From: Roseateles oligotrophus
GTDB lineage: Bacteria; Pseudomonadota; Gammaproteobacteria; Burkholderiales; Burkholderiaceae_C
Length of the DNA: 64,000 bases
Assembly (NCBI RefSeq): GCF_014204525.1
Contig: NZ_JACHLP010000001.1
Span: 977,591 to 1,041,590, forward strand
Direction of reading: 5' to 3'
The notes under the pieces are model-generated. The model did no database searches. It worked only from the letters and a program-made list of their open reading frames with translations, and was not told the origin of the DNA. Each line of letters opens with the position of its first letter. Positions within the stretch are counted from its first letter, which is position 1. Positions 39,458 to 48,415 of the stretch are shown one piece after another. Both the position numbers and the translations under genes were made by a program.

Positions 39458-40468
39458 ATGCTCAACAACAAGTCCATTCTCGTCACCGGTGGCACCGGCT
39501 CCTTCGGCAAAGCCTTCATCAGGACAGTGCTTGAGCGCTTCCCCGACGTCAAGCGCCTAGTGGTATTTTCGCGCGATGAACTCAAGCAGTTCGAAATGGC
39601 GCAGCAGTTCCCCGGCGAAAATTATCCAGCCATCCGTTACTTCATCGGAGATATCCGCGACGAGGGTCGTCTGCGTCGCGCGCTTGAAGGCATCGACATC
39701 GTTGTGCATGCCGCCGCCTTGAAACAGGTACCCGCCGCCGAATACAACCCCTTTGAGTGCATCAAGACCAATGTCCTCGGCGCGCAGAACCTGATTGAAG
39801 CCTGCCTGGACAGCCAAGTGCAGCGAGTCGTCGCTCTCTCGACAGACAAAGCGGCTGCGCCGATTAATCTCTACGGCGCCACCAAGCTGTGCTCGGACAA
39901 GCTCTTTGTTGCGGCCAACAATATCCGGGGACATCGCAACCTCAGGCTTAGCGTCGTGCGTTATGGCAATGTAATGGGCAGCCGTGGCTCCGTGATTCCG
40001 TTTTTCCTCGATAAGCGCAAAACCGGTATCCTGCCTATCACTGACCCGGCGATGACGCGCTTCAACATCTCGCTGCAAGAAGGCGTCGACATGGTGCTCT
40101 GGTCGATCGAAAACGCGCTAGGCGGTGAAGTGCTAGTACCGAAGATTCCGTCCTACCGCATCACGGACGTGGCCAATGCCGTCGCCCCGGACTGCGAACA
40201 GAAAATCGTCGGCGTGCGCCCAGGTGAAAAGATCCACGAGGAAATGATCACCGCCAGCGACAGCCTCAATACGGTGGACCTTGGTGCCTATTACGCGATC
40301 CTTCCTTCGGCAGGCCTGTACTCGGTGGACGAGTATTGCGAGCGCATGAATGGCGTCCGCGTGCCAGTTGGATTTGCCTACGAGAGTGGCTCCAACCCTG
40401 ATTTCCTGAACGTTGACCAGTTGCGCACTCTGATCGACCAACATGTCATCGGCAAGGCAATTGACTGA
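39458..40468 (+). CDS. pseB: UDP-N-acetylglucosamine 4,6-dehydratase (inverting), PseB
   Basis: First enzyme of pseudaminic acid synthesis: converts UDP-GlcNAc to UDP-2-acetamido-2,6-dideoxy-beta-L-arabino-hexos-4-ulose. It has the NAD(P) motif TGGTGSFGKAF (about 10-20), ALKQVPAAEYNP, the catalytic STDKAA and the LYGATK with active-site Tyr/Lys, RYGNVMGSRGSV, and a C-terminus ending in the conserved PseB block PGEKIHEEM. 336 residues is typical. The next gene, pseC, starts 25 bp downstream. Confidence 0.94.
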   Translation: MLNNKSILVTGGTGSFGKAFIRTVLERFPDVKRLVVFSRDELKQFEMAQQFPGENYPAIRYFIGDIRDEGRLRRALEGIDIVVHAAALKQVPAAEYNPFECIKTNVLGAQNLIEACLDSQVQRVVALSTDKAAAPINLYGATKLCSDKLFVAANNIRGHRNLRLSVVRYGNVMGSRGSVIPFFLDKRKTGILPITDPAMTRFNISLQEGVDMVLWSIENALGGEVLVPKIPSYRITDVANAVAPDCEQKIVGVRPGEKIHEEMITASDSLNTVDLGAYYAILPSAGLYSVDEYCERMNGVRVPVGFAYESGSNPDFLNVDQLRTLIDQHVIGKAID

Positions 40469-40493
40469 TCCCGATCACGGCGAGTACTCGATC

Positions 40494-41654
40494 ATGTCCT
40501 TCATCCCCTACAGTTGCCAGAACATAAGCGATGCAGACATCGCGTCCGTTGTCGACACCCTGCGCTCGGACTTCCTGACCCAAGGGCCTGCCATCGCGGC
40601 ATTTGAGTGCGACTTTGCCACGCGCCACCAGGTCGCTCACGCGGTCGCGGTCGCCAACGCAACGGCAGGACTCCATATTGCCTGCTTGGCCTTGGGCATC
40701 GGCCCCGGTGATCGCGTCTGGACCAGCCCCAACAGCTTCCTCGCCTCCGCCAATTGCGCACGCTATTGCGGCGCCGACGTCGATTTCGTCGACATCGATC
40801 CCGCCACCCGCAATATGTCGCTGGCAGGTCTGCGCGCCAAGCTGGAACAGGCGGCCGCGGTCGACCGTCTACCGCAGTTACTAATCCCCGTGGACTTCGC
40901 GGGCCTGCCGTGCGATCTCCGGGAAATGCGAGAACTCGCCGACCGCTACGGATTCCAGATCCTGGCGGACGCTTCTCATGCGACCGGAGCAAGCTACCTA
41001 GGTCGACCGGTCGGAAGCCAGTATGCGGATGCCACGGTCTTCAGCTTCCACGCCGTCAAGATTGTGACGACTGCGGAAGGAGGTATGGTCACCACCCAGA
41101 ATGCCACGCTGGCCGCGCGACTGCGCAGTCTGCGCTCGCATGGCATGACGCGCGAACCCAGTGCTATGGAGGGCACGCCCGACGGGCCCTGGTACTACGA
41201 GCAGACCGAACTCGGCTTCAATTATCGCCTTACCGACCTCCAGGCGGCCCTGGGCTCGGCCCAGTTGAAGCGCCTAGACGAGATGCACGCGCAGCGACGC
41301 CAATTGGCCGAACGCTATGACAGTCTGCTGACCGGCCTGCCCGTGCGCTGCCCGGCGCGTGTACCAGAGCGTGTGTCAGCATGGCATCTGTATGCGATCG
41401 AGATCGACATGGAGCGTACCAGGGTGACCCGGTTGCAAGTTTTCAACGCGCTGCGCGATGCCGGCATCGGCGTCAACGTTCACTACATCCCAATCCACAC
41501 CCAGCCCTACTACGCGCGGCTGGGCTTCAAGCGCGGCGATTTCCCAGCGGCCGAGCATTACTACGCCAATGCGATCTCGCTGCCGCTGTTCCCGGCACTA
41601 ACCGAGGCCCAACAACAGCGGGTGGTCGACGTTTTGCGCAACACCCTGGTCTGA
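40494..41654 (+). CDS. pseC: UDP-4-amino-4,6-dideoxy-N-acetyl-beta-L-altrosamine transaminase, PseC
   Basis: PLP-dependent DegT/DnrJ/EryC1 aminotransferase that adds the C4 amine to the PseB product. The PLP lysine is in FSFHAVKIVTTAEGG; ADASHATGASY and NYRLTDLQAALG are family motifs. The ATG at 40494 gives 386 residues; the frame is open 17 codons upstream into pseB but that extension is not PseC-like. Confidence 0.93.
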   Translation: MSFIPYSCQNISDADIASVVDTLRSDFLTQGPAIAAFECDFATRHQVAHAVAVANATAGLHIACLALGIGPGDRVWTSPNSFLASANCARYCGADVDFVDIDPATRNMSLAGLRAKLEQAAAVDRLPQLLIPVDFAGLPCDLREMRELADRYGFQILADASHATGASYLGRPVGSQYADATVFSFHAVKIVTTAEGGMVTTQNATLAARLRSLRSHGMTREPSAMEGTPDGPWYYEQTELGFNYRLTDLQAALGSAQLKRLDEMHAQRRQLAERYDSLLTGLPVRCPARVPERVSAWHLYAIEIDMERTRVTRLQVFNALRDAGIGVNVHYIPIHTQPYYARLGFKRGDFPAAEHYYANAISLPLFPALTEAQQQRVVDVLRNTLV

Positions 41655-41668
41655 CGGAGAGATCCGAT

Positions 41669-42526
41669 ATGGAGCTAGCACTCGGAACCGTCCAGTTCGG
41701 TCTCGCGTACGGTATCGCCGGCAGTGGTCAAGCCGTGCCGGATCAACAGGTACGGCAAATTCTCGCGACGGCCAAGCAGCATGGTGTCCGCACACTTGAC
41801 ACCGCGTCGGCCTATGGCGACATCGAGCAGCGCCTTGCGGACCTATGCGGCGACCACGACTTCAACGCGATCTCAAAGATTGCCCCGGTGCCAGCCGAAC
41901 TCGACGGCGCGACTGCCGCCGCATGGGTGCTCAAGCAGGCGCAGCAGTCACGTCAACGCCTCGGAGGCCGCCTCAAGGGGCTGATGCTGCATCGCGCCGA
42001 CGATCTGCTTGATGCCCGCACCGACCGGATCTGGCCCGCGCTCGAGCGCTGGGCAGCAGCAGAGGCCGTCGAACTCGGTGTCTCGTGCTACAACCCCGCC
42101 ACCTGCCTGCACATTCGCGAGCGCCTGCCAATCCAGCTGGCCCAACTGCCCGGCAACGCCTTCGATCAGCGCCTGCCTCAAGCACTGCCATCCGCATTGC
42201 CGGATCTGCAGGTCCATCTGCGATCGGCATTCCTGCAAGGCCTGCTGCTGATAAACGAGTCGGTAGCCGCTCAGCGGCTGCCCGCCGCCGCACCGGCGCT
42301 GCGACGCTGGCACGACTGGTGCACGCAGCGAGACCTTACACCGCTGGTTGCTGCATTGTCAGTTGTCAAGTCGTTCGACGCGGTGGCTACCGTCCTCGTC
42401 GGCGTCGACTCGGTCACCCAACTCGAGCAAATCGTCACCGCATGGGCTCAGGCTCGCGCCATCAAAGCACCCGAATTGGTCGAGCAATCGCTCGCCGTCA
42501 TCGACCCCCGATCCTGGAAGCAATGA
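41669..42526 (+). CDS. Aldo/keto reductase family protein
   Basis: 285-residue TIM-barrel NAD(P)H oxidoreductase: ALGTVQFGLAYGI at the start, RTLDTASAYGDIE with the Asp and Tyr of the catalytic tetrad, KGLMLHRADD with the His. The Lys is represented by SKIAPV. Such genes recur beside SpsF-type cytidylyltransferase and GSA-aminomutase-like genes in nonulosonate loci, where their step is not established. Overlaps the next gene (ATGA). Confidence 0.84.
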   Translation: MELALGTVQFGLAYGIAGSGQAVPDQQVRQILATAKQHGVRTLDTASAYGDIEQRLADLCGDHDFNAISKIAPVPAELDGATAAAWVLKQAQQSRQRLGGRLKGLMLHRADDLLDARTDRIWPALERWAAAEAVELGVSCYNPATCLHIRERLPIQLAQLPGNAFDQRLPQALPSALPDLQVHLRSAFLQGLLLINESVAAQRLPAAAPALRRWHDWCTQRDLTPLVAALSVVKSFDAVATVLVGVDSVTQLEQIVTAWAQARAIKAPELVEQSLAVIDPRSWKQ

Positions 42527-43311
42527 CCCCCTCTTCCGTTACGCCACGCCGCGTCGTCATCATCCAAGCGCGCAGTTCCAGCTCACGTTTCCCTGGTAAG
42601 GTCCTGGAGCCGCTGCTGAACCTGCCACTGATCGTCTTCATGGCGACACGTGTGCGCCAGTCTAAGCTGGCCGACCATGTCATGGTCGCCACCAGCACCG
42701 ACCCCAGCGACGACACGCTGCATCGCACCCTGATCGAGCACGGCATCGCCTGTCACCGAGGTAACCTCAATGACGTCCTCGACCGTTACTACCAGGCGGC
42801 CTGTGCCGCCGAGGCCGACCATATCGTGCGGCTGACCGGTGACTGTCCCCTGATGGATGCAGATCTCATTGATCGCGCGCTCGGGTTGCTGGCCAGCGAC
42901 GATCTCGACTACGTCTCCAACATCGCCCCGCCAAGCTATGCCGACGGCCTCGACGTCGAGGCATTCACCATAGCAGCGCTACGCGAAGCCTGGCAGAACG
43001 CGCGGCTGCCGTCAGAGCGCGAACATGTAACGCTCTATCTGCGCGCCGGACATGCGCATCTGCGCACCGCAAATTGGAGCGGCCTGACTGACCTCTCGTC
43101 ACTCCGCTGGACAATCGATCACCCGGACGATTTGGCTCACGTCAAGGGGTTGCTCAAAGAAATCGGTATCGACGCACCGACCGGCTTCGACCGCTTCGAC
43201 ATCTACCGTGGCATAGAACGTCGCAATCTGGGTGCAGGCGCCCAGCACCAGCGCAACGAAGGCTTGGCCAAATCCTTGGCCGCCGAATCTACCTCTCATC
43301 ACATCGGCTGA
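42523..43311 (+). CDS. SpsF-type cytidylyltransferase, probable CMP-pseudaminic acid synthetase (PseF role)
   Basis: 262-residue nucleotidyltransferase of the CMP-KDO/NeuA superfamily, SpsF branch. Motifs: VVIIQARSSSSRFPGKVL (nucleotide-binding loop, about 10-27), HRGNLNDVLDRYY and RLTGDCPLMD with metal-binding Asp, then WTIDHPDDL. It would activate the nonulosonic acid with CTP; no other PseF candidate is present in the window. Starts within the aldo/keto reductase stop codon (ATGA). Confidence 0.82.
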   Translation: MTPSSVTPRRVVIIQARSSSSRFPGKVLEPLLNLPLIVFMATRVRQSKLADHVMVATSTDPSDDTLHRTLIEHGIACHRGNLNDVLDRYYQAACAAEADHIVRLTGDCPLMDADLIDRALGLLASDDLDYVSNIAPPSYADGLDVEAFTIAALREAWQNARLPSEREHVTLYLRAGHAHLRTANWSGLTDLSSLRWTIDHPDDLAHVKGLLKEIGIDAPTGFDRFDIYRGIERRNLGAGAQHQRNEGLAKSLAAESTSHHIG

Positions 43312-43333
43312 GACCTCAGGAGCAAATCACCCC

Positions 43334-44623
43334 ATGCGCAGCTTTGAAAAATCCCAAGCCTATCTGGAACGTGCAGAGAAGGTCATTCCGCTCGGCAGCC
43401 AAACCTTCAGCAAGAGCCGCACGCAGTACCCGATCGGCGTCTCACCGTTCTTCATAACACATGGTCAGGGCAGCCGCGTCTGGGACCTGGACGGCAACGA
43501 ATACATCGATTTCGTCAGCAGCTTGGCATCGATCACTCTCGGCTACCAGGATCCCGACGTAAACCAAGCCGTGCGCTCCCAGCTCGACGAATCCGGCGTG
43601 ATCTTCTCTCTGCCCCACCCGCTTGAGACCGCAGTAGCCGAGATGCTCTGCGAGATGGTGCCTTGCGCCGAGATGGTCCGCTTCGGAAAGAACGGTTCGG
43701 ACGCCACCGCCGGCGCGATCCGCGTGGCGCGCGCATTCACGGGTCGCGACCGCGTGGCCGTCTGCGGCTATCACGGCTGGCAAGACTGGTACATCGGCAG
43801 CACAGCGCGCCATTTGGGTGTTCCGAACGCCGTGCGCGACCTGACCCACACTTTCAAGTACAACGACCTCGCTTCGCTAGACACCCTGCTCAGCGCGCAT
43901 CCGGGCGAGTTCGCCGCCGTGATCCTCGAACCGATGAACGTAATCGAACCCGCGTCGGGCTTCCTCGCAGGCACCAAGGAGCTGGCCGAGAAGCATGGCG
44001 CCGTGCTGGTCTTCGATGAGACAATCACCGGTTTCCGCTATGCCAACGGCGGCGCCCAGGAGCTCTTTGGCGTGACGCCGCATCTGGCCACGTTCGGCAA
44101 GGGCCTGGCCAACGGCTATCCGATCTCTGCCATCGTCGGCCGACGCGACATCATGAAGACAATGGAGGACATCTTTTTCTCGTTCACCTTCGGCGGCGAA
44201 GCGCTCTCGCTGGCCGCAGCGAAGGCCACGCTGACGAAGCTGCGCAGCGCTCCGGTGGTGCAGACCCTGACCGCCCATGGCAGAAAGATCATGGCCGGCC
44301 TGAGCGATATCATCGAAACCCACCAGCTCGGTGACATCTTCGGCACCAGTGGCCATCCAACCTGGAGCTTCTTGAACATCAAGGACGGCCGCGGCGTTAA
44401 CGCCTTCGAGATCAAGACGCTGTGGATGCAAGAGATGCACCAGCGCGGCATCCTCTCAGTTGGCACACACAACGTCAGCTACGCGCATCGCGACAGCGAC
44501 ATCGACGCGCTGCTGCAAGCCTATCGCGAGGTACTGCCCTACATCGGCGACGTGCTGAGCAAGGGGCAGTTGACCAGCGTGCTTCGCTGCGAGCCGCTGG
44601 TGCCGCTGTTCAAGGTTCGCTGA
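43334..44623 (+). CDS. Glutamate-1-semialdehyde-aminomutase-like PLP aminotransferase
   Basis: 429-residue class III aminotransferase. PLP lysine in ATFGKGLANGYPI, PLP ring contact DETITGFRYANGG and the phosphate-binding NGSDATAGAIRVAR are visible. True HemL is a housekeeping heme enzyme; this copy lies inside the sugar cluster, 22 bp after the cytidylyltransferase, and is expected to aminate a keto-sugar intermediate. Which carbon and which sugar is not known. Confidence 0.86.
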   Translation: MRSFEKSQAYLERAEKVIPLGSQTFSKSRTQYPIGVSPFFITHGQGSRVWDLDGNEYIDFVSSLASITLGYQDPDVNQAVRSQLDESGVIFSLPHPLETAVAEMLCEMVPCAEMVRFGKNGSDATAGAIRVARAFTGRDRVAVCGYHGWQDWYIGSTARHLGVPNAVRDLTHTFKYNDLASLDTLLSAHPGEFAAVILEPMNVIEPASGFLAGTKELAEKHGAVLVFDETITGFRYANGGAQELFGVTPHLATFGKGLANGYPISAIVGRRDIMKTMEDIFFSFTFGGEALSLAAAKATLTKLRSAPVVQTLTAHGRKIMAGLSDIIETHQLGDIFGTSGHPTWSFLNIKDGRGVNAFEIKTLWMQEMHQRGILSVGTHNVSYAHRDSDIDALLQAYREVLPYIGDVLSKGQLTSVLRCEPLVPLFKVR

Positions 44624-44646
44624 GCGCACCACGTCTAGCCCCCGCC

Positions 44647-45741
44647 ATGTCCGCTATGCCGCCGCTGATCGTCATCCGCGCCGATGCGTCGTCGCTGATC
44701 GGCTCCGGCCATGTGCGGCGCTGCCAATCGCTGGCCGAGGCCCTGCTCGACCAGGGTGCGGCGGTGTTGTTCGTAGTGCGTGCCGGCATGAGCGGCGAGG
44801 CGCTGTTCGATGGGCGGGCGCTCAACACGGTCTTCCTGCCCCCGCGCACGGCGTCCGCCGCCGTCCGGCACGACGATCCGGCGCACGCACACTGGCTCGG
44901 CGCAAGCTGGCAGGACGATGCCGCCGACACCCTCGAGATCCTCGGCGAGCGCAAGGTCGCAGCCGTCGTCGTCGACCATTACGCGCTCGACGCGCGCTGG
45001 CATGCGCAGGTTTCGGAACGACTCGACTGCAAGATCGTGGCAATCGACGATCTGGCGGACCGCCCGCTCGCGGCCGCGCTGATCGTCGACCACAACCATG
45101 CCGAGAGCCACGCCCGGAAGTACGCTGTGGCGAACCAGCACGCCAGCCCCATCCTCGGCGGACCGCACTTCGCCCTGCTCGGCCGGCGATTCCGATCGGC
45201 CTCGCGCAATCCAGCCGCCGCAGATGTGCGCAGCATCGGCATCTTCATGGGCGGCATCGACCTCGAGAACTACTCCGAACGCGTCGTGCGAGGCCTGCGC
45301 GACACGGCCGATTTCAACGGCGACCTCGAGATCGTCAGCACGCGCTCGAACCCCAACCTCGTGGATCTCCTGAGGCTCGCCGAACTCGACGGGCGCTGCA
45401 GCGTCAGTCTAGACCTGCCAGACCTCGCCGATTTTTTCGGCCGCCACGAACTTCATATCGGCGCCGGTGGCGGCGCCACCTGGGAACGCTGCTGTGTCGG
45501 CGCGCCATCGCTGGCGGTGATCGTGGCTGACAACCAGCGCCAGGTGCTCGATCCGCTGGCACGTCTAGATGTGCTGGCCGTGACCGATATGCCCGCCCCG
45601 GATGCGACAGCGATCGGCGCACGTGCGCGCGCGCTGATCGATAGTCCCGCCCTGCGCCTGCAGTTGTCCCACAACGCAAAGGAACTCGTCGACGGTCAGG
45701 GCTGCGTCCGGGTCGCCCGCGAGATCGAATCACTATGCTGA
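44647..45741 (+). CDS. pseG: UDP-2,4-diacetamido-2,4,6-trideoxy-beta-L-altropyranose hydrolase, PseG
   Basis: GT-B-fold hydrolase that removes UDP from the PseH product. N-terminal RADASSLIGSGHVRRCQSLA (about 11-30) contains the conserved GxGHxxR with the catalytic His region; VVVDHYALD, DDLADR and GGIDLENYS follow, and the C-terminal IGAGGGATWERCCVGAPSL binds UDP. The ATG at 44647 gives 364 residues. It overlaps the next gene by 7 bp. Confidence 0.92.
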   Translation: MSAMPPLIVIRADASSLIGSGHVRRCQSLAEALLDQGAAVLFVVRAGMSGEALFDGRALNTVFLPPRTASAAVRHDDPAHAHWLGASWQDDAADTLEILGERKVAAVVVDHYALDARWHAQVSERLDCKIVAIDDLADRPLAAALIVDHNHAESHARKYAVANQHASPILGGPHFALLGRRFRSASRNPAAADVRSIGIFMGGIDLENYSERVVRGLRDTADFNGDLEIVSTRSNPNLVDLLRLAELDGRCSVSLDLPDLADFFGRHELHIGAGGGATWERCCVGAPSLAVIVADNQRQVLDPLARLDVLAVTDMPAPDATAIGARARALIDSPALRLQLSHNAKELVDGQGCVRVAREIESLC

Positions 45742-46370
45742 ACGTCACCATCATCTGCAGCGACCCGCTGCATCCTATTTATCCACGCCTGCGGCAATGG
45801 GCGAGCGCGCAGCCCAAGTGCACGCAGGTTGAGATCGTGCAGAAGGCCGCCGATGCCAAGGGCGGCGATCTGCTGCTGCTCGTGTCATGCCATGAGATTA
45901 TCAAAACTCCACTGCGCGAGCGCTATCGCCACACTCTCGTGATCCACGCGAGCGATCTGCCGCATGGAAAGGGCATGTCGCCGCATATCTGGCAGATCCT
46001 CGAGGGTAGAACCGAGCTTGTCGTCACCTTGCTGGAGGCGGTCGACGGTCTCGACGCCGGTGACATCTGGCACCAGGAACGCATCCACGTCCCGGCGACG
46101 GCTCTGCACGACGAAATCCATAGTCGCCTGTTCGATGCCGAACTGCGCTTGATGAGTTGGGCACTCGACAATCATGCGACGGTGCAACCGCGTGCCCAGA
46201 GCGGCGAATCCTCCTTCTACCGCAAGCGCACGCCCGAGGACAGCCGTATCGACCTCGACAGCACGCTTGGCGAGGCCTTCAATCAGCTGCGTGTCGCCGA
46301 CCCGCAGCGCTACCCGGCGTTCTTCGAGTACGAAGACACCCGCTTCAAGATCGTTATTGAAAGAATGTGA
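45735..46370 (+). CDS. Formyltransferase-family protein (methionyl-tRNA formyltransferase-like), stand-alone
   Basis: 211-residue protein of the formyltransferase fold. The active-site block reads VIHASDLPHGKGMSPHIW where sugar and tRNA formyltransferases have NLHGSLLP..RG..P, so the catalytic His is kept but the preceding Asn is replaced; the distal Asp is present in GLDAGDIW. Placed between pseG and pseI with overlaps on both sides, it probably N-formylates an amino sugar of the pathway, using N10-formyl-tetrahydrofolate; this is inference from fold and context. Confidence 0.8.
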   Translation: MLNVTIICSDPLHPIYPRLRQWASAQPKCTQVEIVQKAADAKGGDLLLLVSCHEIIKTPLRERYRHTLVIHASDLPHGKGMSPHIWQILEGRTELVVTLLEAVDGLDAGDIWHQERIHVPATALHDEIHSRLFDAELRLMSWALDNHATVQPRAQSGESSFYRKRTPEDSRIDLDSTLGEAFNQLRVADPQRYPAFFEYEDTRFKIVIERM

Positions 46371-47422
46371 TGATGGAAATCCAGATTGGCGATCGCAAGA
46401 TCGGCCCGGCGCATCGCCCCTATCTGATTGCCGAGATGTCCGGCAATCACAACCAGTCGCTCGAGCGCGCGCTGGAAATCGTCGACGCGGCCGCGCTATC
46501 GGGCGCCGACGCGATCAAGCTGCAGACATACACGGCCGACACGATGACGCTGAACACGCGGGCGCCCGGTTTCGTGATCGAAGATCCGAACAGTCTGTGG
46601 GCCGGGCGGCAGCTCTACGACCTCTATCATGAGGCGCACACGCCCTGGGAATGGCACCGCCCGATCATGGAGCGCGCCAAGGCCCAGGGCATGCATTGCT
46701 TTAGCACGCCGTTCGATGACACGGCAGTCGATTTCCTCGAGTCGCTCGACGTTCCAGCCTACAAGATCGCCTCATTCGAATGCACGGATCTGCCGCTGAT
46801 CCGCAAGGTCGCGGCGACCGGCAAACCAATGATCATCTCGACCGGCATGGCCAAGCTCAGCGAGATCGACGATGCCGTGCGCGCCGCGCGCGCAGCCGGT
46901 GCCAAGCAGATCGTGCTGCTCAAATGCACGAGCACCTACCCGGCTAGTCCCGATAACACCAACGTTGTCACGATCCCGAACCTACGCGCCGCGACTGGTT
47001 GTGTAGTTGGATTGTCTGACCACACGATGGGCTGCGGCGTCGCAATTGCGGCCGTGGCACTCGGCGCCACGCTGATCGAGAAGCACTTCACGTTGCGCCG
47101 CGCCGATGGCGGCGTCGACTCGAGTTTCTCGATGGAGCCGGCCGAGTTTGCTGCGCTTCGTTCCGAGAGCGAACGCGCTTGGCTGAGCCTTGGCACAGTT
47201 TCCTATGGCGGCAGCAGCGCCGAGGAGAAATCCAAAATCTTCCGTCGCAGCCTATACATCTCGGTCGACATGAAGGCAGGCGATGTCCTCTCGGCACGGA
47301 ACATGCGCATCATCCGTCCCGGTTTCGGTCTGCCTCCAAAGTACTATGACACGCTACTGGGCAAGCGAATCAACCGCGACGTGACGGCCGGCACACCAGT
47401 CGACTGGGAACTCCTGGCCTGA
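46370..47422 (+). CDS. pseI: Pseudaminic acid synthase, PseI
   Basis: NeuB-family enzyme that condenses phosphoenolpyruvate with 2,4-diacetamido-2,4,6-trideoxy-L-altrose to make pseudaminic acid. Motifs: IAEMSGNHNQSLE, DAIKLQTYT, FSTPFDD, the metal ligands in LSDHTMG and IEKHFTL, and a C-terminal SAF/antifreeze-like domain (about 290-350) with RSLYISVDMKAGD. GTG, ATG and ATG starts stand in tandem at 46367/46370/46373; I take 46370. Confidence 0.93.
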   Translation: MMEIQIGDRKIGPAHRPYLIAEMSGNHNQSLERALEIVDAAALSGADAIKLQTYTADTMTLNTRAPGFVIEDPNSLWAGRQLYDLYHEAHTPWEWHRPIMERAKAQGMHCFSTPFDDTAVDFLESLDVPAYKIASFECTDLPLIRKVAATGKPMIISTGMAKLSEIDDAVRAARAAGAKQIVLLKCTSTYPASPDNTNVVTIPNLRAATGCVVGLSDHTMGCGVAIAAVALGATLIEKHFTLRRADGGVDSSFSMEPAEFAALRSESERAWLSLGTVSYGGSSAEEKSKIFRRSLYISVDMKAGDVLSARNMRIIRPGFGLPPKYYDTLLGKRINRDVTAGTPVDWELLA

Positions 47423-47436
47423 GCCTCCTACCTGTC

Positions 47437-48384
47437 ATGACCAACTTCGTCGAACGTTTTCACGCACTCGCAGCTTGGCTCATTGCCAAGCTAGAGCGCG
47501 GCTGGACGGTCTATGTTGAAAGCCTGCCATCGATGGCCGACAACTTTATGTGGCTGCTGGTCATTTCGGCGTGCGCGTTCGCGATAGAAGCGATCACGGT
47601 AGGCTGGCGCGAATGTTCCCTGCGAAAAGTTTTGGGGTTATCGGGGACGGTGCGCAACGATCTGTTTGCGTTGTTCCTCAACTACTCAGGCATAGGCAAC
47701 TACATCGCCTTATTGATGACCTTTGCGCTGATCTATTTCCCTGTCAAACATCTTCGCGCTTTCATCGGTACACCTCTTCTGCAGTTCGACAGTCTGCTTG
47801 TCGCCGGTCTAATCTACATCTTATTGGCCGACTTCTCTATGTATTGGTTCCATCGATTTGCGCATCGATGGGGGGCCCTGTGGTCGGTGCACGCTTACCA
47901 TCACAGCGCCAGCGATATGACCATCCTCAGCGGCGGGCGTGAGCACCCATTGGTGTTCCCGTTGATTTCCGTGTGGATGATCGTGCCAACAGCCCTACTT
48001 GCCCCGCAGCAAGAGGTGGGCTGGCTGCTGGTAGTTCTGGTGCTAACTCGCATTCACGGTCTGCTGATCCACAGCAACATCCTCTCAGATTGGGGTTGGT
48101 TCGGCCGCTACGTGCTTGTGTCGCCGGCCATGCATCGAGTCCATCACGGTGTTGCAAACGAGTTCCACAATAGCAATTACGGCAGCCTGCTGACCTTATG
48201 GGACCACCTTTTCGGAACCTGGAAGGATCCACGATGCATGGGTGGTTCCCGCATAGCCGTGGGTCTCGACGACGTCGGTGGCGATCTTCCGCCATGGCGA
48301 TATCTGATGCGAACCTATTCAGCCTTCCTCACCTCATTCTTTTCGCCATTCCAGGGTCTCATCAGGCGCCTGCGCCGCACATGA
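47437..48384 (+). CDS. Sterol desaturase / fatty acid hydroxylase family membrane protein
   Basis: 315-residue integral membrane protein with three or four hydrophobic spans and the eight-histidine di-iron pattern: HRFAH, HAYHH, HSN region (LLIHSN) and HRVHHG. Members introduce hydroxyl groups or double bonds into lipids with O2. In a polysaccharide cluster it may hydroxylate an acyl group or lipid carrier, but this is speculation. Between pseI (14 bp) and the amidotransferase (31 bp). Confidence 0.86.
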   Translation: MTNFVERFHALAAWLIAKLERGWTVYVESLPSMADNFMWLLVISACAFAIEAITVGWRECSLRKVLGLSGTVRNDLFALFLNYSGIGNYIALLMTFALIYFPVKHLRAFIGTPLLQFDSLLVAGLIYILLADFSMYWFHRFAHRWGALWSVHAYHHSASDMTILSGGREHPLVFPLISVWMIVPTALLAPQQEVGWLLVVLVLTRIHGLLIHSNILSDWGWFGRYVLVSPAMHRVHHGVANEFHNSNYGSLLTLWDHLFGTWKDPRCMGGSRIAVGLDDVGGDLPPWRYLMRTYSAFLTSFFSPFQGLIRRLRRT

Positions 48385-48415
48385 ACTCCTTAACCACCAA
48401 TCCAATCGAAACAAA

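Noticed and set aside
43334..44623. Calling the PLP enzyme hemL (heme biosynthesis)
   Set aside because: It is inside an overlapping sugar operon and differs in context from the housekeeping gene; a paralogous role is more likely.
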